From positions 620,001 through 684,000 of the forward strand of contig NZ_FSRK01000002.1 of NCBI RefSeq assembly GCF_900141765.1: a DNA stretch of 64,000 nt. The letters run 5' to 3'. Origin of the DNA: Epilithonimonas zeae. Its GTDB lineage: Bacteria > Bacteroidota > Bacteroidia > Flavobacteriales > Weeksellaceae. The position numbers were made by a program, and so were the translations under genes. The notes beneath the pieces were generated by a model. That model saw only the letters and a program-made list of their open reading frames with translations, was not told where the DNA came from and did not search any database. Shown piece by piece: positions 44,240 to 53,424 of the stretch; positions within the stretch are counted from its first letter, which is position 1; each line of letters starts with the position of its first letter.

Positions 44240-45897
44240 TGAAAAAAGCATTACTATATTTTTTATTAATTCTGAATCTCACTTCCTGTGGAATTTCCAA
44301 ATCTGTTCGTCACGTTCCAGATATTAAACAATATTCTCTTGAAATTCCAAAGGTTAACAAAATCAACGATTCAACTTTTAGCTTCAATCAAAATTACTTA
44401 ACAAAAAATAAACAACAGCTTTGGGAGCTTTACATCAAAGGGAATCCTTTGCAGTTAGGTTACAATAATGGTGCATTGACGCAAGATCTGATGCAGAAAC
44501 AGGAAGACATCTTCTTTTCCAAGGTTGAAGGTTTTGTGCCATCAAAGTTCAAACAAAAATTATTACGAAGTTTTCTAAAATGGTATAATCGTAAAATGTA
44601 TTTGAATGTTCGAGATGATTTCCAAGCTGAATTATACGGATTATCTCAGTATTCATCAGGTAAATATGATTTCATCGCTCCCAAATTCTTGAGAAATATG
44701 TATCTGCACGGTGCGCACGATATCGGTCACGCAATGCAGGATTTGATGATGGTTGGCTGTTCTTCTCTTGCCGTTTGGAATGAAAACTCAATAGATGGCG
44801 ATCTGTTGATTGGGCGGAACTTTGATTTCTATGTCGGCGACGATTTTGCCAAGAATAAATTAATCGAATTTGTAGAACCTGAAGACGGTATTCCTTATAT
44901 GTCTATCAGTTGGCCAGGAATGATTGGCGTTGTTTCCGGGATGAATAAAGAAGGAATTACAGTGACAATCAATGCTGGAAAATCTAAAATTCCATTGACG
45001 GCGAAAACACCGATTTCTCTAGTGACAAGAGAAATTCTTCAATATGCAAAAAATATTGATGGAGCCATTGCAATTGCAAAAAAGAGGAAGGTATTTGTCT
45101 CGGAATCTATTTTAGTCGGAAGCGCAAATGATAAAAATGCGATAATTATAGAAGTTTCTCCTGATAATTTTGGTGTTTATAAAGTTGAAAATTCAAGTAA
45201 GATTTTTTGTACTAATCATTTTCAGTCCGACGCTTATAAAGATGACAAGCGAAATCAAAAGCATATATTAGAAAGTCATTCGGAATACCGCTATGAAAAA
45301 TTACAGAAACTTCTGCAGGAAAATCAAAAGCTTAATCCTGAAAAAATGGCTGCGATTTTAAGAGATAAATCGGGTCTTAAAGGAGAGAAAATTGGTTATG
45401 GAAATGAGAAAGCACTTAATCAGCTTTTATCGCATCACGCTGTAATTTTTTCGCCTCAGAAAAAATTGGTTTGGGTTTCTTCAAATCCTTATCAGTTAGG
45501 AGAATTTGTCTGTTATGATTTGAATGAAATATTTACTGATAAACGTTTGCAAAATGGAAAATTTGCCAAGTCAGAACTGAATATCGCAAAAGATCCTTTT
45601 GTCGATTCTCAGGAATTTGAAAATTATGAGATTTATAAATTAATGCAATCAGAGATTATTTCAGCAATTGAAAAAGATGATGTTTTGTTGAGTGAAGATT
45701 TTACTAAAGAATACCAATCTTTGAATCCTGACTTTTGGTTGGGTTATTATTTGGGCGGAAAATATTATTTCAAACAAAAAGAATATTCTAAAGCCAAAAC
45801 TGAATTTGAAAAAGCTTTAACAAAGGAAATTACAACAATTTCAGACAAGCAAAATGTAGAGAAATACTTGAAGAAAACCTTAAAGAAATTAAATTAA
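44239..45897 (+). CDS. C45-type acyltransferase/hydrolase lipoprotein (flexirubin cluster)
   Basis: A 552-residue lipoprotein. Lipobox LTSC with C17 as acylation site, then a peptidase C45-like (acyl-CoA:6-aminopenicillanate acyltransferase) N-terminal-nucleophile domain. The candidate nucleophile is C174 in MVGCSSLAVWN, where autoproteolysis in this family exposes Cys; DLLIGRNFDFYVG follows. The C-terminal part is helical and has a TPR-like ending (EYSKAKTEFEKAL). It overlaps the desaturase-like gene (TGATG) and ends overlapping the convergent GT2 gene by four bases. As an envelope-anchored acyltransferase it might esterify or process the pigment at the membrane; this is inference. Confidence 0.75.
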   Translation: MKKALLYFLLILNLTSCGISKSVRHVPDIKQYSLEIPKVNKINDSTFSFNQNYLTKNKQQLWELYIKGNPLQLGYNNGALTQDLMQKQEDIFFSKVEGFVPSKFKQKLLRSFLKWYNRKMYLNVRDDFQAELYGLSQYSSGKYDFIAPKFLRNMYLHGAHDIGHAMQDLMMVGCSSLAVWNENSIDGDLLIGRNFDFYVGDDFAKNKLIEFVEPEDGIPYMSISWPGMIGVVSGMNKEGITVTINAGKSKIPLTAKTPISLVTREILQYAKNIDGAIAIAKKRKVFVSESILVGSANDKNAIIIEVSPDNFGVYKVENSSKIFCTNHFQSDAYKDDKRNQKHILESHSEYRYEKLQKLLQENQKLNPEKMAAILRDKSGLKGEKIGYGNEKALNQLLSHHAVIFSPQKKLVWVSSNPYQLGEFVCYDLNEIFTDKRLQNGKFAKSELNIAKDPFVDSQEFENYEIYKLMQSEIISAIEKDDVLLSEDFTKEYQSLNPDFWLGYYLGGKYYFKQKEYSKAKTEFEKALTKEITTISDKQNVEKYLKKTLKKLN

Positions 45898-47066
45898 GGT
45901 TTGTCCGGATTCACTTTATTCAAGAAAAAATAAAATCCCAATCCGAAAATTGTGGCAACAGTAGTCGCAAGAATAAAACTCCCAATTACATATTGCAGCA
46001 GATTGTTTTTTACCAATTCAAAATCTAAATCGTGATTCAGAAAATCGCTTTCTCCACTCACAAACGGCGCTCCAATGAATAAAGAAGCCGCAATAATGAA
46101 TGGAATGAATGGCGGCAAACTGATATTTGAAAATACAAAAGCCAATACTTTATTCAGTTTAAAAACGACTGCTAAAGAAATGACAATCAACGTCTGAAAT
46201 CCCCAAAAAGGAGACAAACCAATGAAGGTTCCAAGCGCAATGGAAAATGCTTTGATTCGGTTGCTGCCGTCGCTTTCCAGAACATCTTCTTTTATGAATT
46301 TTCTAAGGCTTTTTTTTTTGAAATTCCTGAAAAAATTTCTCGGAATAATGTAGAAAATGGTAATGAAAACCAAAATGGTGTTCAGAATACTGATTCTTGT
46401 AAAGTCCCGAAATGGTCGGAAATGCGAGACTCTTTCCGCAGGATCATAAAGTACTTTTACAGGAACATTCTTTACAGGAACGTGCTTCCAAGCTGTTCTC
46501 ACGATGATTTCAATTTCGAACTCAAATTTGGGTGTGAAATATTTTTTCGGAATCTTTTTTAAAGGATAAAGTCGGTAACCGGATTGTGTATCTTGTAACT
46601 TAATTCCTGTCTCAAACCAAAACCAAAAGTTGGAAAAATTATTGCCGAAACTGCTTTTTCTGGGAATTCCGTCCTGAGACATATTCCGGTTTCCAATCAG
46701 AAGAACATCTTCTTTTTCGCTAAGCAAAGCTTCTACAAAAACAGGAATATCATCAGGATAATGCTGACCGTCCGAATCAATGGTTATCGCATAATGATAA
46801 CCCAATTCCTGAGCTTTTCTGAAACCGATTTTCAAACCGTTTCCTTTCCCTTTGTTTTCAGGTAAAGAAACAACTGTGATTTGAGAATAATTTTTAAGGA
46901 TTTCCGAAGTAGAATCCGTCGAACCATCATTGACTACAATAATATTTCCAGTGTAATCCAAAACACCGTCAATCACTCTCTTCAGAGTCTTTTCGTTATT
47001 GTAAGTCGGTATTAAAACACATATTTTCTTTTCAGAAATGGCGTTTTGCACTTCGGAGATGGTCAT
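45894..47066 (-). CDS. GT2 glycosyltransferase fused to DUF2062
   Basis: A 390-residue bifunctional-looking protein. Residues about 15-225 are a GT-A family 2 transferase: CVLIPTYNNEKTL, VVNDGSTDSTSEIL, ITIDSDGQHYPDD (DxD) and DTQSGYRLYP. Residues about 250-385 are a DUF2062 membrane domain with GLSPFWGFQTL and several helices. Such fusions are common in aryl polyene-related clusters. In others, DUF2062/GT2 proteins resemble dolichol-phosphate mannose synthase. Substrate unknown. It is the last gene of the minus-strand pigment block and overlaps the convergent C45 gene by four bases. Confidence 0.82.
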   Translation of the reverse strand: MTISEVQNAISEKKICVLIPTYNNEKTLKRVIDGVLDYTGNIIVVNDGSTDSTSEILKNYSQITVVSLPENKGKGNGLKIGFRKAQELGYHYAITIDSDGQHYPDDIPVFVEALLSEKEDVLLIGNRNMSQDGIPRKSSFGNNFSNFWFWFETGIKLQDTQSGYRLYPLKKIPKKYFTPKFEFEIEIIVRTAWKHVPVKNVPVKVLYDPAERVSHFRPFRDFTRISILNTILVFITIFYIIPRNFFRNFKKKSLRKFIKEDVLESDGSNRIKAFSIALGTFIGLSPFWGFQTLIVISLAVVFKLNKVLAFVFSNISLPPFIPFIIAASLFIGAPFVSGESDFLNHDLDFELVKNNLLQYVIGSFILATTVATIFGLGFYFFLNKVNPDKP

Positions 47067-47070
47067 TGTT

Positions 47071-47553
47071 TTATTTTAAGGTCGCTTTTTCTGCAGCCGT
47101 CATTGTTTTGGATTGTGCAGCAAATTTTTTGATATAGCTTTTCAGTGCAGCATTTTGCTTGCTGTAATTGCTGAGGACGAATTCTTTATCTTCCTTCAAG
47201 TTCTTATGATAACCTACAATTTTAGGCACATTTTCCTGAACACTTAATCTTATTAATCTTAATTCTGTATTGTTAGGATTACTTTTTATTAGGCTTTCCA
47301 GACTAGTTGCTCCGGTTTTTACTAGCGATTTTCTTTTGCCCTCTGTAGACACTTTAGCCTCCAAAACTTTTGCCGCTGCTTTGTAACCGGAAATCACAGG
47401 ATCAGAAGATGTTTTTTTGTCAGCAATTTCTATGAAATTTTTAGCATTTTCTTTGGATTGATTGGCGACGGCGTAACTGTCTCTCAAAGCTTCCAAATCC
47501 GAAGATTGAAAGAACATCACGAAAGCTGCCAGTAAGGATAACATCAGTTTCAT
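47071..47553 (-). CDS. secreted helical protein of unknown function (flexirubin cluster)
   Basis: A 160-residue exported protein: signal-peptide-like start (MKLMLSLLAAFVMFFQSS) then mostly alpha-helical, Lys/Ala-rich sequence with no transmembrane helix. No known domain. Tightly packed: two bases after the dehydratase gene and four before the GT2 gene, so it belongs to the pigment operon and probably acts in the periplasm. Confidence 0.65.
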   Translation of the reverse strand: MKLMLSLLAAFVMFFQSSDLEALRDSYAVANQSKENAKNFIEIADKKTSSDPVISGYKAAAKVLEAKVSTEGKRKSLVKTGATSLESLIKSNPNNTELRLIRLSVQENVPKIVGYHKNLKEDKEFVLSNYSKQNAALKSYIKKFAAQSKTMTAAEKATLK

Positions 47554-47555
47554 AA

Positions 47556-47927
47556 CTATATTTTTTTATAGGTAACTGACAATTTCAATGCAATAGTTTC
47601 GCCAAAAGTGGTGGTGTTTTTTACTTTTATTTCGTCTTCGTTCTCGTTGATGTCCAATTCTAAAACCAAATCCGGCGTTTCAAATGGATTGATGATCGCC
47701 ATAAACTTCACGTTAGAAGCCGATTTCAGGAACAGTTTAGAATTGGTAAATTCTTCTGTCAAATCTTTCACAATCTGCATCATACAAACACCTGGAGTAA
47801 CTGGATTTCCCGGGAAATGGCCATTGAAAATTTTGTGATCTTTGTTTAAAGTAATATTAGCCGTAAAACCTTTTTCAGTTTTTTCGTGAGAGGTAACAGC
47901 ATAAAAATCATTAAGAATGCTCTGCAT
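47556..47927 (-). CDS. 3-hydroxyacyl-ACP dehydratase (FabZ/ApeI-like hot-dog protein)
   Basis: A 123-residue hot-dog protein with the dehydratase motif GHFPGNPVTPGVCMMQIV; the catalytic His is H37. It should remove water from 3-hydroxyacyl-ACP to leave a trans-double bond during polyene synthesis. In pattern it matches the ApeI-type subunit, which in studied aryl polyene systems works as a heterodimer with an ApeP-type subunit. Start ATG at 47927. Within the operon, two bases before the next gene. Confidence 0.82.
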   Translation of the reverse strand: MQSILNDFYAVTSHEKTEKGFTANITLNKDHKIFNGHFPGNPVTPGVCMMQIVKDLTEEFTNSKLFLKSASNVKFMAIINPFETPDLVLELDINENEDEIKVKNTTTFGETIALKLSVTYKKI

Positions 47928-47929
47928 AA

Positions 47930-48565
47930 TTATTCGGTATCCGTGATTTGAAATAGTTTGATGTTGATGTTAAAATCTTTGTGTTGTAAATCAATACTAT
48001 CTGCGAAGATATGTTTTTTCGCATCAAAAGTAAAATCGATTTTTTCCTTGTTGTTCTTTGTGTAAATCACTTTTTTCAATAGAGAATTATCCTTGTTATA
48101 GAATAAATAATAAGATTGATCCTCGATTTTGGAAAGATAAATTTTAGAATTATCGTCTTCAAAACTTTCTGTGACCTGGTATTCTCTTTTTAGCAATCGT
48201 TGAAAATCATTTTTTAAGAAATTAATCACCAATTTTTTATCCAGATCAGGAAGAACATAATTGAGTTTAAAATCATTATCAGAAATCTCAAAATCAATTA
48301 GCTTGTTTCCAAAATCTGATGTTATTACAACGCGATGTGTTGTTTGGCCAATCTTCTTAATGATTAAAATTCCGCTAACGTGATTGTTATAAATATCCAT
48401 TTGACATTTATAAACATAATCTTCATTAGATGAAAAATAAAGATTTTCAACCGTTGTTTCAGAATTAGAAATAGATTTTACGCCTGTCAGTTTATAGGTT
48501 TTGCACGAGCCAAAAAATAAAAATATCAGACTATAAAGAAAACTCTGAAGCAGAAATCGGCGCAT
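47930..48565 (-). CDS. lipoprotein of unknown function (flexirubin cluster)
   Basis: A 211-residue predicted lipoprotein: MRRFLLQSFLYSLIFLFFGSCKT, lipobox FGSC. The mature part is mostly beta-strand (DYVYKCQMDIYNNHVSGILIIKK, HRVVITSDFGNKLIDFEI), fitting a LolB- or LolA-like half-barrel, although no motif proves it. The ATG at 48565 is preferred over an in-frame TTG at 48589. It overlaps the LolA-like gene by 35 bases. Together with the LolA-like protein it probably moves or seats the hydrophobic pigment in the outer membrane. Confidence 0.65.
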   Translation of the reverse strand: MRRFLLQSFLYSLIFLFFGSCKTYKLTGVKSISNSETTVENLYFSSNEDYVYKCQMDIYNNHVSGILIIKKIGQTTHRVVITSDFGNKLIDFEISDNDFKLNYVLPDLDKKLVINFLKNDFQRLLKREYQVTESFEDDNSKIYLSKIEDQSYYLFYNKDNSLLKKVIYTKNNKEKIDFTFDAKKHIFADSIDLQHKDFNINIKLFQITDTE

Positions 48566-49157
48566 TGATTTTTGTGTTTTTGAAAACAATATTCGTAGTA
48601 TCTCCCGATGCTTCCGTCATATTAACCTGAGAAACCGTCGATTCGTTTTTCGGGAATTGCAGTTCAATTTGCTTGATATATTTCAGTAATTGAGCAGACT
48701 TTGGAGTGAATTTAGCGATGTTGAAATTCGCATTTTTGAAATAACTTACAGAAAATTCTGGGTCGTTGAACATTTGTCCGTTTGAACTTCCTACAATCAG
48801 TTTATTAATTTTTTCAAAGGTTTTGCTTTTCGCATCAACAGACGATTTTTTCCCTTGGTCATTGATAAATATTTTATTGTCCTTAAAAATAATGCTGTAT
48901 TGATAAGGTTTTGTGTATTTCCAACTCAGTGAATTTGGAGATTTTAAAGACATTTTACCGTAAGTCACGATACTTTTGTCTAAGAAATCCATTTTTTTGG
49001 TTTGAGTAAAATCACTTTGTAATGTCTTTATATTTCTGGTTTCGGAAGAAACTTTTGAAACGAATGCTTTTGATTCTGCTGCGGACATTGTTGTATTTTG
49101 CCCAAAAAAGAAACCTGAAATCAATAAAAATGTGCCTAAAGCTATATTCTTAATCAT
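48531..49157 (-). CDS. LolA-like outer-membrane lipoprotein carrier
   Basis: A 208-residue periplasmic protein. A signal peptide (ending FFFGQ) is followed by a LolA-type fold: FVSKVSSETRNIKTLQSDFTQ..., GKMSLKSPNSLSWKYTKPYQYSIIF and KQIELQFPKNESTVSQVNM. LolA carries lipoproteins across the periplasm; cluster-linked LolA-like proteins in aryl polyene loci are thought to carry the lipid-bound pigment. Overlaps the NodB gene by eight bases and the downstream lipoprotein by 35. Confidence 0.8.
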   Translation of the reverse strand: MIKNIALGTFLLISGFFFGQNTTMSAAESKAFVSKVSSETRNIKTLQSDFTQTKKMDFLDKSIVTYGKMSLKSPNSLSWKYTKPYQYSIIFKDNKIFINDQGKKSSVDAKSKTFEKINKLIVGSSNGQMFNDPEFSVSYFKNANFNIAKFTPKSAQLLKYIKQIELQFPKNESTVSQVNMTEASGDTTNIVFKNTKINAPISASEFSL

Positions 49158-49905
49158 TATTTTTAGAATTATTCATTGAATCAATTGTGAAGGTCGAATA
49201 CTTTTCACGTCCCAAAAATAGCAATAAATCTACCAAAACGTTGTAGGTTTTCTCCGAAGTGTCGTGAAGCAGAATAATGCTTCCTTTATTGAGATTTTTC
49301 GTAATCCTGTTATAGATTTTCTTTTCGTCGTCAATCACCGTATCAAGAGAACGGACATTCCAGCCAATACTTTTTTTCTGAGTTTTATTGATCGCTTTTG
49401 CAATATTCGGATTGGTGACTCCGAAAGGCGGACGATAAAAATTAGTTTTAATATTCCCGATTTTAGCAATTACTTCATCACATTTTTCAATTTCCTCAAT
49501 CATTTTTGAACTCGATAAAAATCCGGTGTTATTGGAATGAGAATAAGTATGATTTCCGATTGTGTGACCTTCAGCAATAATTCTTCGAAATGTTTCGGGA
49601 TATTTTTCAATCTGTTTTCCGATGCAGAAGAAAGTTGCCTGTATGTTTTTTTCTTTTAATAAATCTAAAAATTTCGTCGTCAATTCCGTAGGTCCATCAT
49701 CAAAGGTCAAAGCCACTTCTTTGATTTTTGTTTTTTTCTGAGTAATAGAATTAATGAAATATTTTAATTGAATATCAAAAGAACCCCAAACAACAATGGC
49801 TGAGAAAAAGAAGAAACACGCAACATACATCCAGAAACTTGCCTGAAACATATAAATTATAAAGTTCCAGAAAATATAAACCAGGATGAATGAATAATGC
49901 TTCAT
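49150..49905 (-). CDS. polysaccharide deacetylase (NodB-like)
   Basis: A 251-residue membrane-anchored carbohydrate esterase family 4 protein. An N-terminal hydrophobic segment (about 5-45) precedes the NodB domain with TFDDGP (Asp pair of the metal site), FCIGKQIEKYP, HTIGNHTYSHSN (metal His), FYRPPFGVTN (Arg) and LLHDT. It should remove N-acetyl or related groups from a glycan, or deacylate another envelope molecule. In the cluster its substrate is unknown. Follows the chain-length-factor-like gene by 16 bases. Confidence 0.82.
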   Translation of the reverse strand: MKHYSFILVYIFWNFIIYMFQASFWMYVACFFFFSAIVVWGSFDIQLKYFINSITQKKTKIKEVALTFDDGPTELTTKFLDLLKEKNIQATFFCIGKQIEKYPETFRRIIAEGHTIGNHTYSHSNNTGFLSSSKMIEEIEKCDEVIAKIGNIKTNFYRPPFGVTNPNIAKAINKTQKKSIGWNVRSLDTVIDDEKKIYNRITKNLNKGSIILLHDTSEKTYNVLVDLLLFLGREKYSTFTIDSMNNSKNND

Positions 49906-49921
49906 CTATTATTTGGTTGAA

Positions 49922-50983
49922 TTAAGCTTTTTCCAGCAGAACCAAACTATGATCATTTCCACCAAGATGATTGTAAAGAAGAATGTTTTTAATTTCTGAA
50001 TTATTTACAGAATTAATTCTCATCACTTCCGGAATCTCTTGTTTTTTCAAAATATGACAAGCCATAAACGTCGAGAATCCACTTGCTGTATTGAATTCTC
50101 CACTCAAATGTTTGAAATATAGCTGTGATGAATTTTGGAATAATTCGGAAGCATTTTTGTAATAACTATCAGATTCAGAATCTCCGCTAAAACCTAAAAT
50201 CATAGCATCAATATCATTCGTCGTTAAATTGTTTTTAACTAAAAAATCTTCAATAAATTTTTCAGTTTCATCTAAATCTAATTTGTTAACGATTTGAATA
50301 TCTTTTAGCTGAGCATAAGAATCTTCAGTTTTGTCTTTTCCTAGAACAAAAAAGCTCGAACCTTCACCCCAAATCACACCTTCTGTCGTCGAATTCAAAT
50401 AATCAACCGGAAGATTTTCTTCTTTTTTAATGGTTTTGTTTAATTTGTACAATTCCATCGTTCTGTCGGTTTGCTCGTCTGTAGAACCAACCAGGATATT
50501 TTCCGCTTCGTCATCATTAATTTGAAGTTTCGCATCTAACATCGAAAATTCCAAAGACGAAGATGTATTCACATAAGTGAAATTATAAGCGTGACATCGC
50601 AATCCTAAAGCGATTTGACCAGAAACGGTATTGTGGGTGGATTGAATAAAGAATGTAGGTGTTAAAAATTCCTCGTTATTTTCGAGCACATTTTTTAAAA
50701 ATCTCTCGGAATCCTGAGAACATCCCATTCCTGTTCCTACAATAATCGCATCCGGATTTTCGATTCCTGCTTCTTTCAAAGCATAATTTGATGCCACAGA
50801 ACTCATTTTTACAGTTTTGGACATTCTCCTAATCATCGCAGGCGGAATGAATTCTTTGTAATTGGGCTGAATTACTTTTAAAACCTGAGAAGAATTTTGA
50901 GGTTGTAAATTGTCGAAGAAATTATCATTTAAAGTGTCCTGAACCGAGATGCAGGCTGCACTGTTGATGTAAACTGCACTCAC
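49922..50983 (-). CDS. chain-length-factor-like ketosynthase lacking the active-site Cys
   Basis: A 353-residue thiolase-fold protein related to ketosynthases. At the position of the catalytic Cys there is VNTSSSLEFS, with no Cys, and the C-terminal His motif is only partly kept (YNHLGGNDHS), so it is probably not a condensing enzyme itself. This is the pattern of chain-length factors, which pair with an active KS. The start is read as GTG at 50983: it overlaps the TGA of the preceding KS gene as GTGA, coupling the two. A TTG farther upstream would give a nine-residue longer product. Partner: the KS at 50980-52179. Confidence 0.78.
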   Translation of the reverse strand: MSAVYINSAACISVQDTLNDNFFDNLQPQNSSQVLKVIQPNYKEFIPPAMIRRMSKTVKMSSVASNYALKEAGIENPDAIIVGTGMGCSQDSERFLKNVLENNEEFLTPTFFIQSTHNTVSGQIALGLRCHAYNFTYVNTSSSLEFSMLDAKLQINDDEAENILVGSTDEQTDRTMELYKLNKTIKKEENLPVDYLNSTTEGVIWGEGSSFFVLGKDKTEDSYAQLKDIQIVNKLDLDETEKFIEDFLVKNNLTTNDIDAMILGFSGDSESDSYYKNASELFQNSSQLYFKHLSGEFNTASGFSTFMACHILKKQEIPEVMRINSVNNSEIKNILLYNHLGGNDHSLVLLEKA

Positions 50984-52179
50984 GATTTTGAAAATATTAA
51001 GGTTGAGCAATTGCCTCCAAAACCAAATGAATTTGAAAGAACGTGATTGATATTTTTTTCTTTCAGCTCAGTTACAGGAGTCAAATCAAATTCTTCCATT
51101 TTAGTTTTAAAATTCAGATTCGGAAAAATCAAATTATTTTGAATCGCCAGTAAAGAATAAATCGCTTCAATTCCCGCCGCTGCAGCCAAAGTATGACCAG
51201 TAAACGCCTTCGTAGAACTGAATTCCGGAACCTGATCTCTTCCAAAAATCCGAATCATCGCAATGCCTTCAGATAAATCATTATTTGGTGTTGCTGTTCC
51301 GTGAACGTTGATATAATCAATATTTTCTTTCTCTAGACGAGAAACTTTCAAAGCTTTTTCCATCGCTAGATAAGCACCTTGCCCGTTTTCCGAAGAAGCA
51401 GTTTGATGATGCGCATCATTAGCATTTCCATAACCTGAAAGATAACCGAGCACTTTTTTGTTTTCTTTTTTTACGACCTCGTCAGATTCCAAAACCAAGA
51501 AAGCAGCAGCTTCGCCTAGATTTAGTCCTTTTCTGTCATTATCAAAAGGCGTGTTGTAAGAATCGGTCAAAATCATCAAGGTATTGAAACCATTCAAAGT
51601 GAATTTTGAAAGAGAATCAGTTCCGCCGACAATCACACGATCCAAAACTCCGTTTTTAATCAATTTTGCTCCCATCATAATCGCATTCGCTGCAGAGGAA
51701 CAGGCTGTACTAATAGTTGAAACCATACCTTTCAAACCCAAATAATCAGCAATCAGCAAAGATGAATTTCCGGCATCGTGTGCGTCAATATATTTTTGCT
51801 TTTCAGGAAAGTCTTCGTAAGAGTAGAAATATTTTTCGGTAACGTCCATTCCTGCAACGCTTGTTGAGGAAATGAATCCAGTTTTATACTCATTAATGTC
51901 GGAAATTCCGGCACTTTCTACAGCTTCTTTAGCGGCAACCATTCCTAATAAAGAAGTTCTTGTCGCATTATTATCCTCATTTAACTGAAGTTTTTGCACC
52001 AATTCTTCATTAGATAATTTGATTTCACCGGTTTTTATTTTTCCAGAATGACGTGTTTCAAACAAGCTAATTTCTGAAATTCCGTGCTTTCCGGTTTTTA
52101 GTGACCTCAAATTTTCCTCCACATTGTTTCCAATCGCAGAGATGATGCCCATTCCTGTTATGGCAATTTTTTGACCCAT
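50980..52179 (-). CDS. beta-ketoacyl-ACP synthase (KAS II type, active)
   Basis: A 399-residue FabF-like condensing enzyme. Cys160 in STACSSAANA, His in NVHGTATPNND and His in AFTGHTLAAAAG complete the Cys-His-His site. It begins MGQKIAITGMGIISAIG. The following gene, overlapping by four bases, is a Cys-less homologue, so this enzyme probably forms the active half of a KS-CLF heterodimer, which sets polyene length. An ACP gene lies 80 bases upstream. Confidence 0.88.
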   Translation of the reverse strand: MGQKIAITGMGIISAIGNNVEENLRSLKTGKHGISEISLFETRHSGKIKTGEIKLSNEELVQKLQLNEDNNATRTSLLGMVAAKEAVESAGISDINEYKTGFISSTSVAGMDVTEKYFYSYEDFPEKQKYIDAHDAGNSSLLIADYLGLKGMVSTISTACSSAANAIMMGAKLIKNGVLDRVIVGGTDSLSKFTLNGFNTLMILTDSYNTPFDNDRKGLNLGEAAAFLVLESDEVVKKENKKVLGYLSGYGNANDAHHQTASSENGQGAYLAMEKALKVSRLEKENIDYINVHGTATPNNDLSEGIAMIRIFGRDQVPEFSSTKAFTGHTLAAAAGIEAIYSLLAIQNNLIFPNLNFKTKMEEFDLTPVTELKEKNINHVLSNSFGFGGNCSTLIFSKS

Positions 52180-52259
52180 TTTCTACAAAATGTAACATTG
52201 TACCAATATAACAGTTTACCAATTGCTAGACTGCTACATTGATACATTAGTATATTAAT

Positions 52260-52517
52260 TTATTTTGTACGATTTTCTTCAATGAATTTCGCCATTACTT
52301 CGATAGATTGGAAGATTTCTTTCCCTTTTTTCGGGTCAGATAATTTGATTCCGTATTCCTTTTCAAGAAGAACGATTAATTCCAAAGCGTCGATTGAATC
52401 TAATCCAAGACCACCTCCGAAAAGAGGATCGTTGTCTTTGATGTCTTCTACAGCAACATCTTCCAGGTTAAGAACATCTACGATTTTGTTTTTTAATTCT
52501 AATTTTAAGTCGCTCAT
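52260..52517 (-). CDS. acyl carrier protein (second in the cluster)
   Basis: An 85-residue ACP with phosphopantetheine Ser S41 in GLGLDSIDALEL. It differs from the plus-strand ACP, which suggests separate ACPs for the aryl-polyene and the resorcinol or fatty branch, though this is inference. The 80-base gap to the KS gene holds tandem-like ACATTG and TACCAAT repeats but no ORF. Confidence 0.88.
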   Translation of the reverse strand: MSDLKLELKNKIVDVLNLEDVAVEDIKDNDPLFGGGLGLDSIDALELIVLLEKEYGIKLSDPKKGKEIFQSIEVMAKFIEENRTK

Positions 52518-52578
52518 AATTTTTTATTTGTCAGTGTATAATTCTTGTCAAATACACTTTATATTATAGTTTAATTAT

Positions 52579-53118
52579 TTACTTGTTTAGCAAATATACG
52601 AAAGCATTATAATTTTCCTGATATAGTTCTACCCAGCCACATAATACTTTGTTGGCCTTTCCCGACTGCAAAATCTGTTCCGAGTAGTTGTTTAAAAATT
52701 CTTCATCAAATTCATCCAGAACGAAAAATGCGTTTTCAGTCTGCATTTTATGTTTAATACTGATTTCACCCACGCAAATATTCGGTAATGTGTAAACGAA
52801 AACAGCGGGACTCGGGAAATAATTTTCCTGAGAATTGATGCTTTCCTGATATTTAAAATCGGTGTCGAGGCTTGAGGATCTGTTGGCGAAAACCAAAGCT
52901 GTTTTGCTATGGTTTTCGTTTTTTAGAATCATTTCGGAAGCTAAAAAAGCCAATTTACTCAAGTTATCCATCTTATGAAATTTTGGATAATTCAGTTCCA
53001 AACTTTTATAGGCTTCTTTCGCGAAATCTGAGAAATTTTCGGTTTCGGATTCAAAAATAATTTTTTCGTTGACGATTATTTTTGAGTTTTCTATGGTGCA
53101 AATATCTGTCTTCTTCAT
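52579..53118 (-). CDS. ketosynthase-like protein, truncated (flexirubin cluster)
   Basis: A 179-residue protein resembling the N-terminal half of a thiolase-fold ketosynthase ([61 protein letters not shown]). It has no catalytic Cys or His pair and is far too short for a full KS. Short KS-like proteins of this sort recur in aryl polyene-type clusters and may be scaffolding partners, so it is probably a real gene, not a fragment. Function unproven. Confidence 0.65.
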   Translation of the reverse strand: MKKTDICTIENSKIIVNEKIIFESETENFSDFAKEAYKSLELNYPKFHKMDNLSKLAFLASEMILKNENHSKTALVFANRSSSLDTDFKYQESINSQENYFPSPAVFVYTLPNICVGEISIKHKMQTENAFFVLDEFDEEFLNNYSEQILQSGKANKVLCGWVELYQENYNAFVYLLNK

Positions 53119-53136
53119 TGAGGGTTTTCAAAAAGT

Positions 53137-53424
53137 TTAAGGCTTTTTTGTTGGGTTTTGATGAGTATTGAAAACAGCGAAGACAATAATTTCATTTCCT
53201 ACAATTTCATAAATGATAATAAAAGGGAATTTTTGGATGTAAGCTTCACGCAAATTTCCATTTTTCAAAGGATAGTGAAGTGGATTATTTTGAATTCTAG
53301 AAAAATACGCTTCAACCTTTTTTGTGAATTTTTCTCCCAGTCCAATTTGTCGGCTTTCGTACCATAGTGCTGATTCAAGCAAATCTACTTCAGCATTTGG
53401 AGATAATGAAAGATTATATTTCAT
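53137..53424 (-). CDS. RelE/ParE-family toxin
   Basis: A 95-residue toxin of the RelE/ParE superfamily: LSPNAEVDLLESALWYESRQIGLGEKF, YFSRIQNNPLHYP, REAYIQKFPFIIIYEI and a C-terminal FAVFNTHQNP. Members either cleave ribosome-bound mRNA or poison gyrase. The ATG at 53424 overlaps the antitoxin stop as ATGA. Placed between two pigment genes of the same operon, it looks like an inserted module. Confidence 0.82.
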   Translation of the reverse strand: MKYNLSLSPNAEVDLLESALWYESRQIGLGEKFTKKVEAYFSRIQNNPLHYPLKNGNLREAYIQKFPFIIIYEIVGNEIIVFAVFNTHQNPTKKP

